A DNA stretch of 64,000 bases, from positions 186,001 through 250,000 of the forward strand of contig CAWYQB010000402.1 in NCBI GenBank assembly GCA_963966105.1. Direction: 5' to 3'. Below, in pieces: positions 25,121 to 35,886 of this stretch. The translations under genes were made by a program, and so were the position numbers. The stretch is from Volucella zonaria. Its lineage: Eukaryota; Arthropoda; Insecta; Diptera; Syrphidae. Under the pieces are notes generated by a model. That model was not told where the DNA came from, ran no database searches, and worked only from the letters and a program-made list of their open reading frames with translations. Each line of letters starts with the position of its first letter. Position 1 is the stretch's first letter.

Positions 25121-25689
25121 AAAAAAAAATTCAAAATCTTAAAATGGCTATAACTCCTAAACTAGGCGTCTGCGGGGGTCATATTATGCACCAGAAAAAA
25201 GAAAATTCAAAATCTTAAAATGGCTATAACTCCTAAACTAGGCGTCTGCGAGGGTCATATTATGCACCAGAAAAAAGAAAATTCAAAATCTTAAAATGGC
25301 TATAACTCCTAAACTAGGCGTCTGCGGGGGTCATATTATGCACCAGAAAAAAGAAAATTCAAAATCTTAAAATGGCTATAACTCCTAAACTAGGCGTCTG
25401 CGGGGGTCATATTATGCACCAGAAAAAAAAAATTAAAAATCTTAAAATGGCTATAACTCCTAAACTAGACGTCAGCGGGGGTCATATTATGCACCAGGAA
25501 AAAGAAAATTCAAAATCTTAAAATGGCTATAACTCCTAAACTAGGCGTCTGCGGGGGTCATATTATGCACCAGAAAAAAAAAATTCAAAATCTTAAAATG
25601 GTTATAACTCCTAAACTAGGCGTCTGCGGGGGTCATTTTATGCACCAGAAAAAAGAAAATTCAAAATCTTAAAATGGCTATAACTCCTA

Positions 25690-25945
25690 AACTAGGCGTC
25701 TTTGGGGGGGTCGTATTATGCACCAGAAAAAAAAAATTCAAAATCTTAAAATGGCTATAACTCCTAAACTAGGCGTCTGCGGGGGTCATATTATGCACCA
25801 GAAAAAAAAAATTCAAAATCTTAAAATGGCTATAACTCCTAAACTAGGCGTCTGCGGGGGTCATATTATGCACCGGAAAAAAGAAAATTCAAAATCTTAA
25901 AATGGCTATAACTCCTAAACTAGGCGTCTGGGGGGGTCATATAAT
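25690..25945. repeat. Second distant copy of the GTCTTT-to-TATAATG series
   Basis: The same ordered variants recur 833 bases (11 units) after the 24,865 copy, with TATAATG at about 25,940. The two copies plus the units between them form a local 11-unit duplication. Confidence 0.83.
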
Positions 25946-25976
25946 GCACCAGAAAAAAAAAATTCAAAATCTTAAA

Positions 25977-26046
25977 ATGGCTATAACTCCTAAACTAGGC
26001 GTCTGCGGGGGTCATATTATGCACCAGAAAAAAGAAAAATCTTAAA
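25977..26046. repeat. Shortened 70-bp monomer
   Basis: ATGG-to-ATGG distance is 70 bp. Six bases are missing between the adenine tract and ATCTTAAAATGG, a join explicable by slippage between adenine runs. Confidence 0.9.
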
Positions 26047-26424
26047 ATGGCTATAACTCCTAAACTAGGCGTCTGCGGGGGTCATATTATGCACCAGAAA
26101 AAAGAAAATTCAAAATCTTAAAATGGCTATAACTCCTAAACTAGGCGTCTGCAAGGGTCATATTATGCACCAGAAAAAAGAAAATTCAAAATCTTAAAAT
26201 GGCTATAACTCCTAAACTAGGCGTCTGCGGGGGTCATATTATGCACCACAAAAAAAAAAATTCAAAATCTTAAAATGGCTATAACTCCTAAACTAGGCGT
26301 CTGCGGGGGTCCTATTATGCACCAGAAAAAAAAAATTCAAAATCTTAAAATGGCTATAACTCCTAAACTAGGCGTCTGCGGGGGTCATATTATGCACCAG
26401 AAAAAAAAAATTCAAAATCTTAAA

Positions 26425-26501
26425 ATGGCTATAACTCCTAAACTAGGCGTCTGCGGGGGTCATATTATGAAACCAGAAAAAAGAAAATTCAAAATCTTAA
26501 A
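26425..26501. repeat. 77-bp monomer with GAAACCAG
   Basis: This unit reads ATGAAACCAGAAAAAAG instead of ATGCACCAG, giving 77 bp. The same form occurs at about 28,348, 30,090, 30,772, 31,590, 33,332, 34,014, 36,274, 36,950, 38,387, 38,918, 57,545 and 58,530. In the 26-39 kb block it is usually followed by an A5-TT-A4 unit. Open stretches ending in KPEKRKFKILKWL all end in this unit. Confidence 0.93.
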
Positions 26502-26577
26502 ATGGCTATAACTCCTAAACTAGGCGTCTGCGGGGGTCATAATATGCACCAGAAAAATTAAAATTCAAAATCTTAAA
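26502..26577. repeat. 76-bp monomer with A5-TT-A4 tract
   Basis: The adenine tract is interrupted by TT (GAAAAATTAAAATTC). This type occurs near 21,046, 21,656, 26,554, 28,435, 30,176, 30,481, 30,857, 31,677 and at matching positions in later copies. The next unit usually carries CTAGACGTCTG, which makes GACGTC, a perfect 6-base palindrome. The two units form an inherited doublet. Confidence 0.9.
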
Positions 26578-26652
26578 ATGGCTATAACTCCTAAACTAGA
26601 CGTCTGCGGGGGTCATATTATGCACCAGAAAAAAAAAATTCAAAATCTTAAA

Positions 26653-26720
26653 ATGGCTATAACTCCTAAACTAGGCGTCTGCGGGGGTCATATTATGCAA
26701 CAGAAAAAAGAAAATTCAAA
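26653..26720. repeat. 68-bp monomer lacking CTTAAAAT
   Basis: The tail reads TTCAAAATGGC, so exactly one 8-base interval between two AAAAT steps is gone. The same lesion occurs at 30957-31024, 31101-31168 and 34199-34266. Those at 30957 and 34199 are related by the 3,242-bp duplication. The one at 31101 sits at the duplication join. Confidence 0.93.
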
Positions 26721-27923
26721 ATGGCTATAACTCCTAAACTAGGCGTCTGCGGGGGTCATAGTATGCACCAAAAAAAAGAAAATTGAAAATCTTAAAATGG
26801 CTATAACTCCTAAACTAGGCGTCTGGGGGGGTCATATTATGCACCAGAAAAAAAAAATTCAAAATCTTAAAATGGCTATAACTCCTAAACTAGGCGTCTG
26901 CGGGGGTCATATTATGCACCAGAAAAAAAAATTCAAAATCTTAAAATGGCTATAACTCCTAAACTAGGCGTCTGCGGGGGTCATATTATGCACCAGAAAA
27001 AAAAAATTCAAAATCTTAAAATGGCTATAACTCCTAAACTTGGCGTCTGGGGGGGTCATATTATGCACCACAAAAAAGAAAATTCAAAATCTTAAAATGG
27101 CTATAACTCCTAAACAAGGCGTCTGCGGGGGTCATATTATGCACCAGAAAAAAGAAAATTCAAAATCTTAAAATGGCTATAACTCCTAAACTAGGCGTCT
27201 GCGGGGGTCATATTATGCACCAGAAAAAAGAAAATTCAAAATCTTAAAATGGCTATAACTCCTAAACTAGGCGTCTGCGAGGGTCACATTATGCACCAGA
27301 AAAAAGAAAATTCAAAATCTGAAAATGGCTATAACTCCTAAACTAGGCGTCTGCCGGGGTCATATTATGCACCAGAAAAAAAAAATTCAAAATCTTAAAA
27401 TAGCTATAACTCCTAAACTAGGCGTCTGCGGGGGTCATATTATGCACCAAAAAAAAAACAATTCAAAATCTTAAAATGGCTATAACTCCTACACTAGGCG
27501 TCTGCGGGGGTCATATTATGCACCAGAAAAAAAAAAATCAAAATCTTAAAATGGCTATAACTCCTAAACCAGGCGTCTGCGGGGGTCATATCATGCACCA
27601 GAAAAAAAAAATTCAAAATCCTAAAATGACTATAACTCCTAAACTAGGCGTCTGCGGGGGTCATATTATGCACCAGAAAAAAAAAATTCAAAATCTTAAA
27701 ATGGCTATAACTCCTAAACTTGGCGTCTGGGGGGGTCATATTATGCACCACAAAAAAGAAAATTCAAAATCTTAAAATGGCTATAACTCCTAAACAAGGC
27801 GTCTGCGGGGGTCATATTATGCACCAGAAAAAAAAAATTCTAAATCTTAAAATGGCTATAACTCCTAAACTAGGCGTCTGCGGGGGTCATATTATGCAAG
27901 AGAAAAAAAGAATTCAAAATCTT

Positions 27924-30900
27924 AAAATGGCTATAACTCCTAAACTAGGCGTCTGCGGGGGTCACATTATGCACCAGAAAAAAGAAAATTCAAAATCTTA
28001 AAATGGCTATAACTCCTAAACTAGGCGTCTGCAGGGGTCATATTATGCACCAGAAAAAAGAAAATTCAAAATCTTAAAATGGCTATAACTCCTAAACTAG
28101 GCATCTGCGGGGGTCATATTATGCACCACAAAAAAAAAAATTCAAAATCTTAAAATGGCTATAACTCCTAAACTAGGCGTCTGCGGGGGTCATATTATGC
28201 ACCAGAAAAAAAAAATTCAAAATCTTAAAATGGCTATAACTCCTAAACTAGGCGTCTGCGGGGGTCATATTATGCACCAGAAAAAAAAAATTCAAAATCT
28301 TAAAATGGCTATAACTCCTAAACTAGGCGTCTGCGGGGGTCATATTATGAAACCAGAAAAAAGAAAATTCAAAATCTTAAAATGGCTATAACTCCTAAAC
28401 TAGGCGTCTGCGGGGGTCATATTATGCACCAGAAAAATTAAAATTCAAAATCTTAAAATGGCTATAACTCCTAAACTAGACGTCTGCGGGGGTCATATTA
28501 TGCACCAGAAAAAAAAAATTCAAAATCTTAAAATGGCTATAACTCCTAAACTAGGCGTCTGCGGGGGTCATATTATGCACCAGAAAAAAGAAAATTCAAA
28601 ATCTTAAAATGGCTATAACTCCTAAACTAGGCGTCTGCGGGGGTCATAGTATGCACCAAAAAAAAGAAAATTGAAAATCTTAAAATGGCTATAACTCCTA
28701 AACTAGGCGTCTGCGGGGGTCATATTATGCACCAGAAAAAAAAAATTCAAAATCTTAAAATGGCTATAACTCCTAAACTAGGCGTCTGCGGGGGTCATAT
28801 TATGCACCAGAAAAAAAAATTCAAAATTTTAAAATGGCTATAACTCCTAAACTAGGCGTCTGCGGGGGTCATATTATGCACCAGAAAAAAAAAATTCAAA
28901 ATCTTAAAATGGCTATAACTCCTAAACTTGGCGTCTGGGGGGGTCATATTATGCACCACAAAAAAGAAAATTCAAAATCTTAAAATGGCTATAACTCCTA
29001 AACTAGGCGTCTGCGGGGGTCATATTATGCACCAGAAAAAAGAAAATTCAAAATCTTAAAATGGCTATAACTCCTAAACTAGGCGTCTGCGGGGGTCATA
29101 TTATGCACCAAAAAAAAGAAAATTCAAAATCTTAAAATGGCTATAACTCCTAAACTAGGCGTCTGCGGGGGTCATATTATGCACCAGAAAAAAGAAAATT
29201 CAAAATCTTAAAATGGCTATAACTCCTAAACTAGGCGTCTGCGGGGGTCATATTATGCACCAGAAAAAAGAAAATTCAAAATCTTAAAATGGCTATAACT
29301 CCTAAACTAGGCGTCTGGGGGGGTCATATTATGCACCAGAAAAAAGAAAATTCAAAATCTTAAAATGGCTATAACTCCTAAACTAGGCGTCTGCGGGGGT
29401 CATATAATGCGCCAGAAAAAAGAAAATTCAAAATCCTAAAATGGCTATAACTCCTAAACTAGGCGTCTGCGGGGGTCACATTATGCACCAGAAAAAAGAA
29501 AATTCAAATTCTGAAAATGGCTATAACTCCTAAACTAGGCGTCTGCGGGGGTCATATTATGCACCAGAAAAAAAAAATTCAAAATCTTAAAATGGCTATA
29601 ACTCCTAAACTAGGCGTCTGCGGGGGTCATATTATGCACCAAAAAAAAGAAAATTCAAAATCTTAAAATGGCTATAACTCCTAAACTAGGCGTCTGCGGG
29701 GGTCATATTATGCACCAAAAAAAAGAAAATTCAAAATCTTAAAATGGCTATAACCCCTAAACTAGGCGTCTGCGGGGGTCATATTATGCACCAGAAAAAA
29801 GAAAATTCAAAATCTTAAAATGGTTATAACTCCTAAACTAGGCGTCTGCGGGGGTCATATTATGCACCATAAAAAAGAAAATTCAAAATCTTAAAACAGC
29901 TATAACTCCTAAACTAGGCGTCTGCAGGGGTCATATTATGCACCAGAAAAAAAAAAATTCAAAATCTTAAAATGGCTATAACTCCTAAACTAGGCGTCTG
30001 CAGGGGTCATATTATGCACCAGAAAAAAAAAATTCAAAATCTTAAAATGGCTATAACTCCTAAACTATGCGTCTGCGGGGGTCATATTATGAAACCAGAA
30101 AAAAGAAAATTCAAAATCTTAAAATGGCTATAACTCCTAAACTAGGCGTCTGCGGGGGTCATATTATGCACCAGAAAAATTAAAATTCAAAATCTTAAAA
30201 TGGCTATAACTCCTAAACTAGACGTCTGCGGGGGTCATATATGCACCAGAAAAAAGAAAATTCAAAATCTTAAAATGGCTATAACTCCTAAACTAGGCGT
30301 CTGCAGGGGTCATATTATGCACCAGAAAAAAGAAAATTCAAAATCTTAAAATGGCTATAACTCCTAAACTAGACGTCTGCGGGGGTCATATTATGCACCA
30401 CAAAAAAAAAAATTCAAAATCTTAAAATGGCTATAACTCCTAAACTAGGCGTCTGCGGGGGTCATATTATGCACCAGAAAAATTAAAATTCAAAATCTTA
30501 AAATGGCTATAACTCCTAAACTAGGCGTCTGCGGGGGTCATATTATGCACCACAAAAAAAAAAATTCAAAATCTTAAAATGGCTATAACTCCTAAACTAG
30601 GCGTCTGCGGGGGTCATATTATGCACCAGAAAAAAAAAATTCAAAATCTTAAAATGGCTATAACTCCTAAACTAGGCGTCTGCGGGGGTCATATTATGCA
30701 CCAGAAAAAAAAAATTCAAAATCTTAAAATGGCTATAACTCCTAAACTATGCGTCTGCGGGGGTCATATTATGAAACCAGAAAAAAGAAAATTCAAAATC
30801 TTAAAATGGCTATAACTCCTAAACTAGGCGTCTGCGGGGGTCATAATATGCACCAGAAAAATTAAAATTCAAAATCTTAAAATGGCTATAACTCCTAAAC

Positions 30901-31129
30901 TAGACGTCTGCGGGGGTCATATTATGCACCAGAAAAAAAAAATTCAAAATCTTAAAATGGCTATAACTCCTAAACTAGGCGTCTGCGGGGGTCATATTAT
31001 GCACCAGAAAAAAGAAAATTCAAAATGGCTATAACTCCTAAACTAGGCGTCTGCGGGGGTCATAGTATGCACCAAAAAAAAGAAAATTGAAAATCTTAAA
31101 ATGGCTATAACTCCTAAACTAGGCGTCTG
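27924..31129. repeat. 3.2-kb segmental duplication, copy 1
   Basis: This block matches 31166-34371 at a constant offset of 3,242 bases. Rare variants in both include CATAGTATG (28,649 and 31,891), CATATAATGCGCC (29,401 and 32,643), CAAATTCTGAAAATGG (29,505 and 32,747), a one-T deletion giving CATATATG (30,237 and 33,479) and AAAACAGC near 29,894. I noticed one base difference, GTCTGCGG against GTCCGCGG near 33,694; I did not align every base. Near-identity implies a very recent event. Confidence 0.93.
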
Positions 31130-31165
31130 CGGGGGTCATATTATGCACCAGAAAAAAGAAAATTC

Positions 31166-34100
31166 AAAATGGCTATAACTCCTAAACTAGGCGTCTGCGG
31201 GGGTCACATTATGCACCAGAAAAAAGAAAATTCAAAATCTTAAAATGGCTATAACTCCTAAACTAGGCGTCTGCAGGGGTCATATTATGCACCAGAAAAA
31301 AGAAAATTCAAAATCTTAAAATGGCTATAACTCCTAAACTAGGCATCTGCGGGGGTCATATTATGCACCACAAAAAAAAAAATTCAAAATCTTAAAATGG
31401 CTATAACTCCTAAACTAGGCGTCTGCGGGGGTCATATTATGCACCAGAAAAAAAAAATTCAAAATCTTAAAATGGCTATAACTCCTAAACTAGGCGTCTG
31501 CGGGGGTCATATTATGCACCAGAAAAAAAAAATTCAAAATCTTAAAATGGCTATAACTCCTAAACTAGGCGTCTGCGGGGGTCATATTATGAAACCAGAA
31601 AAAAGAAAATTCAAAATCTTAAAATGGCTATAACTCCTAAACTAGGCGTCTGCGGGGGTCATATTATGCACCAGAAAAATTAAAATTCAAAATCTTAAAA
31701 TGGCTATAACTCCTAAACTAGACGTCTGCGGGGGTCATATTATGCACCAGAAAAAAAAAATTCAAAATCTTAAAATGGCTATAACTCCTAAACTAGGCGT
31801 CTGCGGGGGTCATATTATGCACCAGAAAAAAGAAAATTCAAAATCTTAAAATGGCTATAACTCCTAAACTAGGCGTCTGCGGGGGTCATAGTATGCACCA
31901 AAAAAAAGAAAATTGAAAATCTTAAAATGGCTATAACTCCTAAACTAGGCGTCTGCGGGGGTCATATTATGCACCAGAAAAAAAAAATTCAAAATCTTAA
32001 AATGGCTATAACTCCTAAACTAGGCGTCTGCGGGGGTCATATTATGCACCAGAAAAAAAAATTCAAAATTTTAAAATGGCTATAACTCCTAAACTAGGCG
32101 TCTGCGGGGGTCATATTATGCACCAGAAAAAAAAAATTCAAAATCTTAAAATGGCTATAACTCCTAAACTTGGCGTCTGGGGGGGTCATATTATGCACCA
32201 CAAAAAAGAAAATTCAAAATCTTAAAATGGCTATAACTCCTAAACTAGGCGTCTGCGGGGGTCATATTATGCACCAGAAAAAAGAAAATTCAAAATCTTA
32301 AAATGGCTATAACTCCTAAACTAGGCGTCTGCGGGGGTCATATTATGCACCAAAAAAAAGAAAATTCAAAATCTTAAAATGGCTATAACTCCTAAACTAG
32401 GCGTCTGCGGGGGTCATATTATGCACCAGAAAAAAGAAAATTCAAAATCTTAAAATGGCTATAACTCCTAAACTAGGCGTCTGCGGGGGTCATATTATGC
32501 ACCAGAAAAAAGAAAATTCAAAATCTTAAAATGGCTATAACTCCTAAACTAGGCGTCTGGGGGGGTCATATTATGCACCAGAAAAAAGAAAATTCAAAAT
32601 CTTAAAATGGCTATAACTCCTAAACTAGGCGTCTGCGGGGGTCATATAATGCGCCAGAAAAAAGAAAATTCAAAATCCTAAAATGGCTATAACTCCTAAA
32701 CTAGGCGTCTGCGGGGGTCACATTATGCACCAGAAAAAAGAAAATTCAAATTCTGAAAATGGCTATAACTCCTAAACTAGGCGTCTGCGGGGGTCATATT
32801 ATGCACCAGAAAAAAAAAATTCAAAATCTTAAAATGGCTATAACTCCTAAACTAGGCGTCTGCGGGGGTCATATTATGCACCAAAAAAAAGAAAATTCAA
32901 AATCTTAAAATGGCTATAACTCCTAAACTAGGCGTCTGCGGGGGTCATATTATGCACCAAAAAAAAGAAAATTCAAAATCTTAAAATGGCTATAACCCCT
33001 AAACTAGGCGTCTGCGGGGGTCATATTATGCACCAGAAAAAAGAAAATTCAAAATCTTAAAATGGTTATAACTCCTAAACTAGGCGTCTGCGGGGGTCAT
33101 ATTATGCACCATAAAAAAGAAAATTCAAAATCTTAAAACAGCTATAACTCCTAAACTAGGCGTCTGCAGGGGTCATATTATGCACCAGAAAAAAAAAAAT
33201 TCAAAATCTTAAAATGGCTATAACTCCTAAACTAGGCGTCTGCAGGGGTCATATTATGCACCAGAAAAAAAAAATTCAAAATCTTAAAATGGCTATAACT
33301 CCTAAACTATGCGTCTGCGGGGGTCATATTATGAAACCAGAAAAAAGAAAATTCAAAATCTTAAAATGGCTATAACTCCTAAACTAGGCGTCTGCGGGGG
33401 TCATATTATGCACCAGAAAAATTAAAATTCAAAATCTTAAAATGGCTATAACTCCTAAACTAGACGTCTGCGGGGGTCATATATGCACCAGAAAAAAGAA
33501 AATTCAAAATCTTAAAATGGCTATAACTCCTAAACTAGGCGTCTGCAGGGGTCATATTATGCACCAGAAAAAAGAAAATTCAAAATCTTAAAATGGCTAT
33601 AACTCCTAAACTAGACGTCTGCGGGGGTCATATTATGCACCACAAAAAAAAAAATTCAAAATCTTAAAATGGCTATAACTCCTAAACTAGGCGTCCGCGG
33701 GGGTCATATTATGCACCAGAAAAATTAAAATTCAAAATCTTAAAATGGCTATAACTCCTAAACTAGGCGTCTGCGGGGGTCATATTATGCACCACAAAAA
33801 AAAAAATTCAAAATCTTAAAATGGCTATAACTCCTAAACTAGGCGTCTGCGGGGGTCATATTATGCACCAGAAAAAAAAAATTCAAAATCTTAAAATGGC
33901 TATAACTCCTAAACTAGGCGTCTGCGGGGGTCATATTATGCACCAGAAAAAAAAAATTCAAAATCTTAAAATGGCTATAACTCCTAAACTATGCGTCTGC
34001 GGGGGTCATATTATGAAACCAGAAAAAAGAAAATTCAAAATCTTAAAATGGCTATAACTCCTAAACTAGGCGTCTGCGGGGGTCATAATATGCACCAGAA

Positions 34101-34371
34101 AAATTAAAATTCAAAATCTTAAAATGGCTATAACTCCTAAACTAGACGTCTGCGGGGGTCATATTATGCACCAGAAAAAAAAAATTCAAAATCTTAAAAT
34201 GGCTATAACTCCTAAACTAGGCGTCTGCGGGGGTCATATTATGCACCAGAAAAAAGAAAATTCAAAATGGCTATAACTCCTAAACTAGGCGTCTGCGGGG
34301 GTCATAGTATGCACCAAAAAAAAGAAAATTGAAAATCTTAAAATGGCTATAACTCCTAAACTAGGCGTCTG
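31166..34371. repeat. 3.2-kb segmental duplication, copy 2
   Basis: Partner of the block at 27924-31129. The join lies at about 31,166, inside the AAAAT steps of a unit missing CTTAAAAT, so crossing over or slippage within AAAAT is a reasonable cause. The match ends at 34,371 where this copy has a G7 unit and the first has GCGGGGG. Confidence 0.93.
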
Positions 34372-34491
34372 GGGGGGTCATATTATGCACCAGAAAAAAA
34401 AAATTCAAAATCTTAAAATGGCTATAACTCCTAAACTAGGCGTCTGCGGGGGTCATATTATGCACCAGAAAAAAAAATTCAAAATCTTAAA

Positions 34492-35050
34492 ATGGCTATA
34501 ACTCCTAAACTAGGCGTCTGCGGGGGTCATATTATGCACCAGAAAAAAAAAATTCAAAATCTTAAAATAGCTATAACTCCTAAACTAGGCGTCTGCGGGG
34601 GTCATATTATGCACCAAAAAAAAAAAACAATTCAAAATCTTAAAATGGCTATAACTCCTAAACTAGGCGTCTGCGGGGGTCATATTATGCACCAGAAAAA
34701 AAAAATTCAAAATCTTAAAATGGCTAAAACTCCTAAACCAGGCGTCTGCGGGGGTCATATTATGCAAGAGAAAAAAAAATTCAAAATCTTAAAATGGCTA
34801 TAACTCCTAAACTAGGCGTCTGCGGGGGTCATATTATGCACCAGAAAAAAGAAAATTCAAAATCTTAAAATGGCTATAACTCCTAAACTAGGCGTCTGCG
34901 GGGGTCATATTATGCAAGAGAAAAAAAAAATTCAAAATCTTAAAATGGCTATAACTCCTAAACTAGGCGTCTGCGGGGGTCACATTATGCACCAGAAAAA
35001 AGAAAATTCAAAATCTTAAAATGGCTATAACTCCTAAACTAGGCGTCTGC
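34492..35050. repeat. Block duplicated at 35,401-35,958 (offset ~908)
   Basis: Ordered variants AAAATAGCTATAAC, a long tract ending ACAATTC, GGCTAAAACTCC with AACCAGG, ATGCAAGAG and GTCACATTATG occur in both copies. The offset is 909 bases at the first variant and 908 after a one-A difference. Part of the same series also occurs near 27,400-27,470. Confidence 0.88.
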
Positions 35051-35186
35051 GGGGGTCATATTATGCACCAGAAAAAAGAAAATTCAAAATCTTAAAATGG
35101 CTATAACTCCTAAACTAGGCGTCTGCGAGGGTCACATTATGCACCAGAAAAAAGAAAATTCAAAATCTTAAAATGGCTATAACTCC

Positions 35187-35545
35187 TAAACAAGGCGTCT
35201 GCGGGGGTCATATTATGCACCAGAAAAAAGAAAATTCAAAATCTTAAAATGGCTATAACTCCTAAACTAGGCGTCTGCGGGGGTCATATTATGCACCAGA
35301 AAAAAGAAAATTCAAAATCTTAAAATGGCTATAACTCCTAAACTAGGCGTCTGCGAGGGTCACATTATGCACCAGAAAAAAGAAAATTCAAAATCTGAAA
35401 ATGGCTATAACTCCTAAACTAGGCGTCTGCGGGGGTCATATTATGCACCAGAAAAAAAAAATTCAAAATCTTAAAATAGCTATAACTCCTAAACTAGGCG
35501 TCTGCGGGGGTCATATTATGCACCAAAAAAAAAAACAATTCAAAA
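35187..35545. repeat. Long-range copy of 27,111-27,470
   Basis: TAAACAAGG, two A6-G-A4 units, GCGAGGGTCACATT, TCTGAAAATGG, an A10 unit, AAAATAGCT and ATGCACCAAAAA appear in the same order at both places. The offset is 8,076 at GCGAGGG. Confidence 0.83.
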
Positions 35546-35886
35546 TCTTAAAATGGCTATAACTCCTAAACTAGGCGTCTGCGGGGGTCATATTATGCAC
35601 CAGAAAAAAAAAATTCAAAATCTTAAAATGGCTAAAACTCCTAAACCAGGCGTCTGCGGGGGTCATATTATGCAAGAGAAAAAAAAATTCAAAATCTTAA
35701 AATGGCTATAACTCCTAAACTAGGCGTCTGCGGGGGTCATATTATGCACCAGAAAAAAGAAAATTCAAAATCTTAAAATGGCTATAACTCCTAAACTAGG
35801 CGTCTGCGGGGGTCATATTATGCAAGAGAAAAAAAAAATTCAAAATCTTAAAATGGCTATAACTCCTAAACTAGGCGTCTGCGGGG

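Noticed and set aside
30232..30245. CATATATG as a special site
   Set aside because: It is a one-T deletion of CATATTATG, present twice only because of the 3,242-bp duplication.
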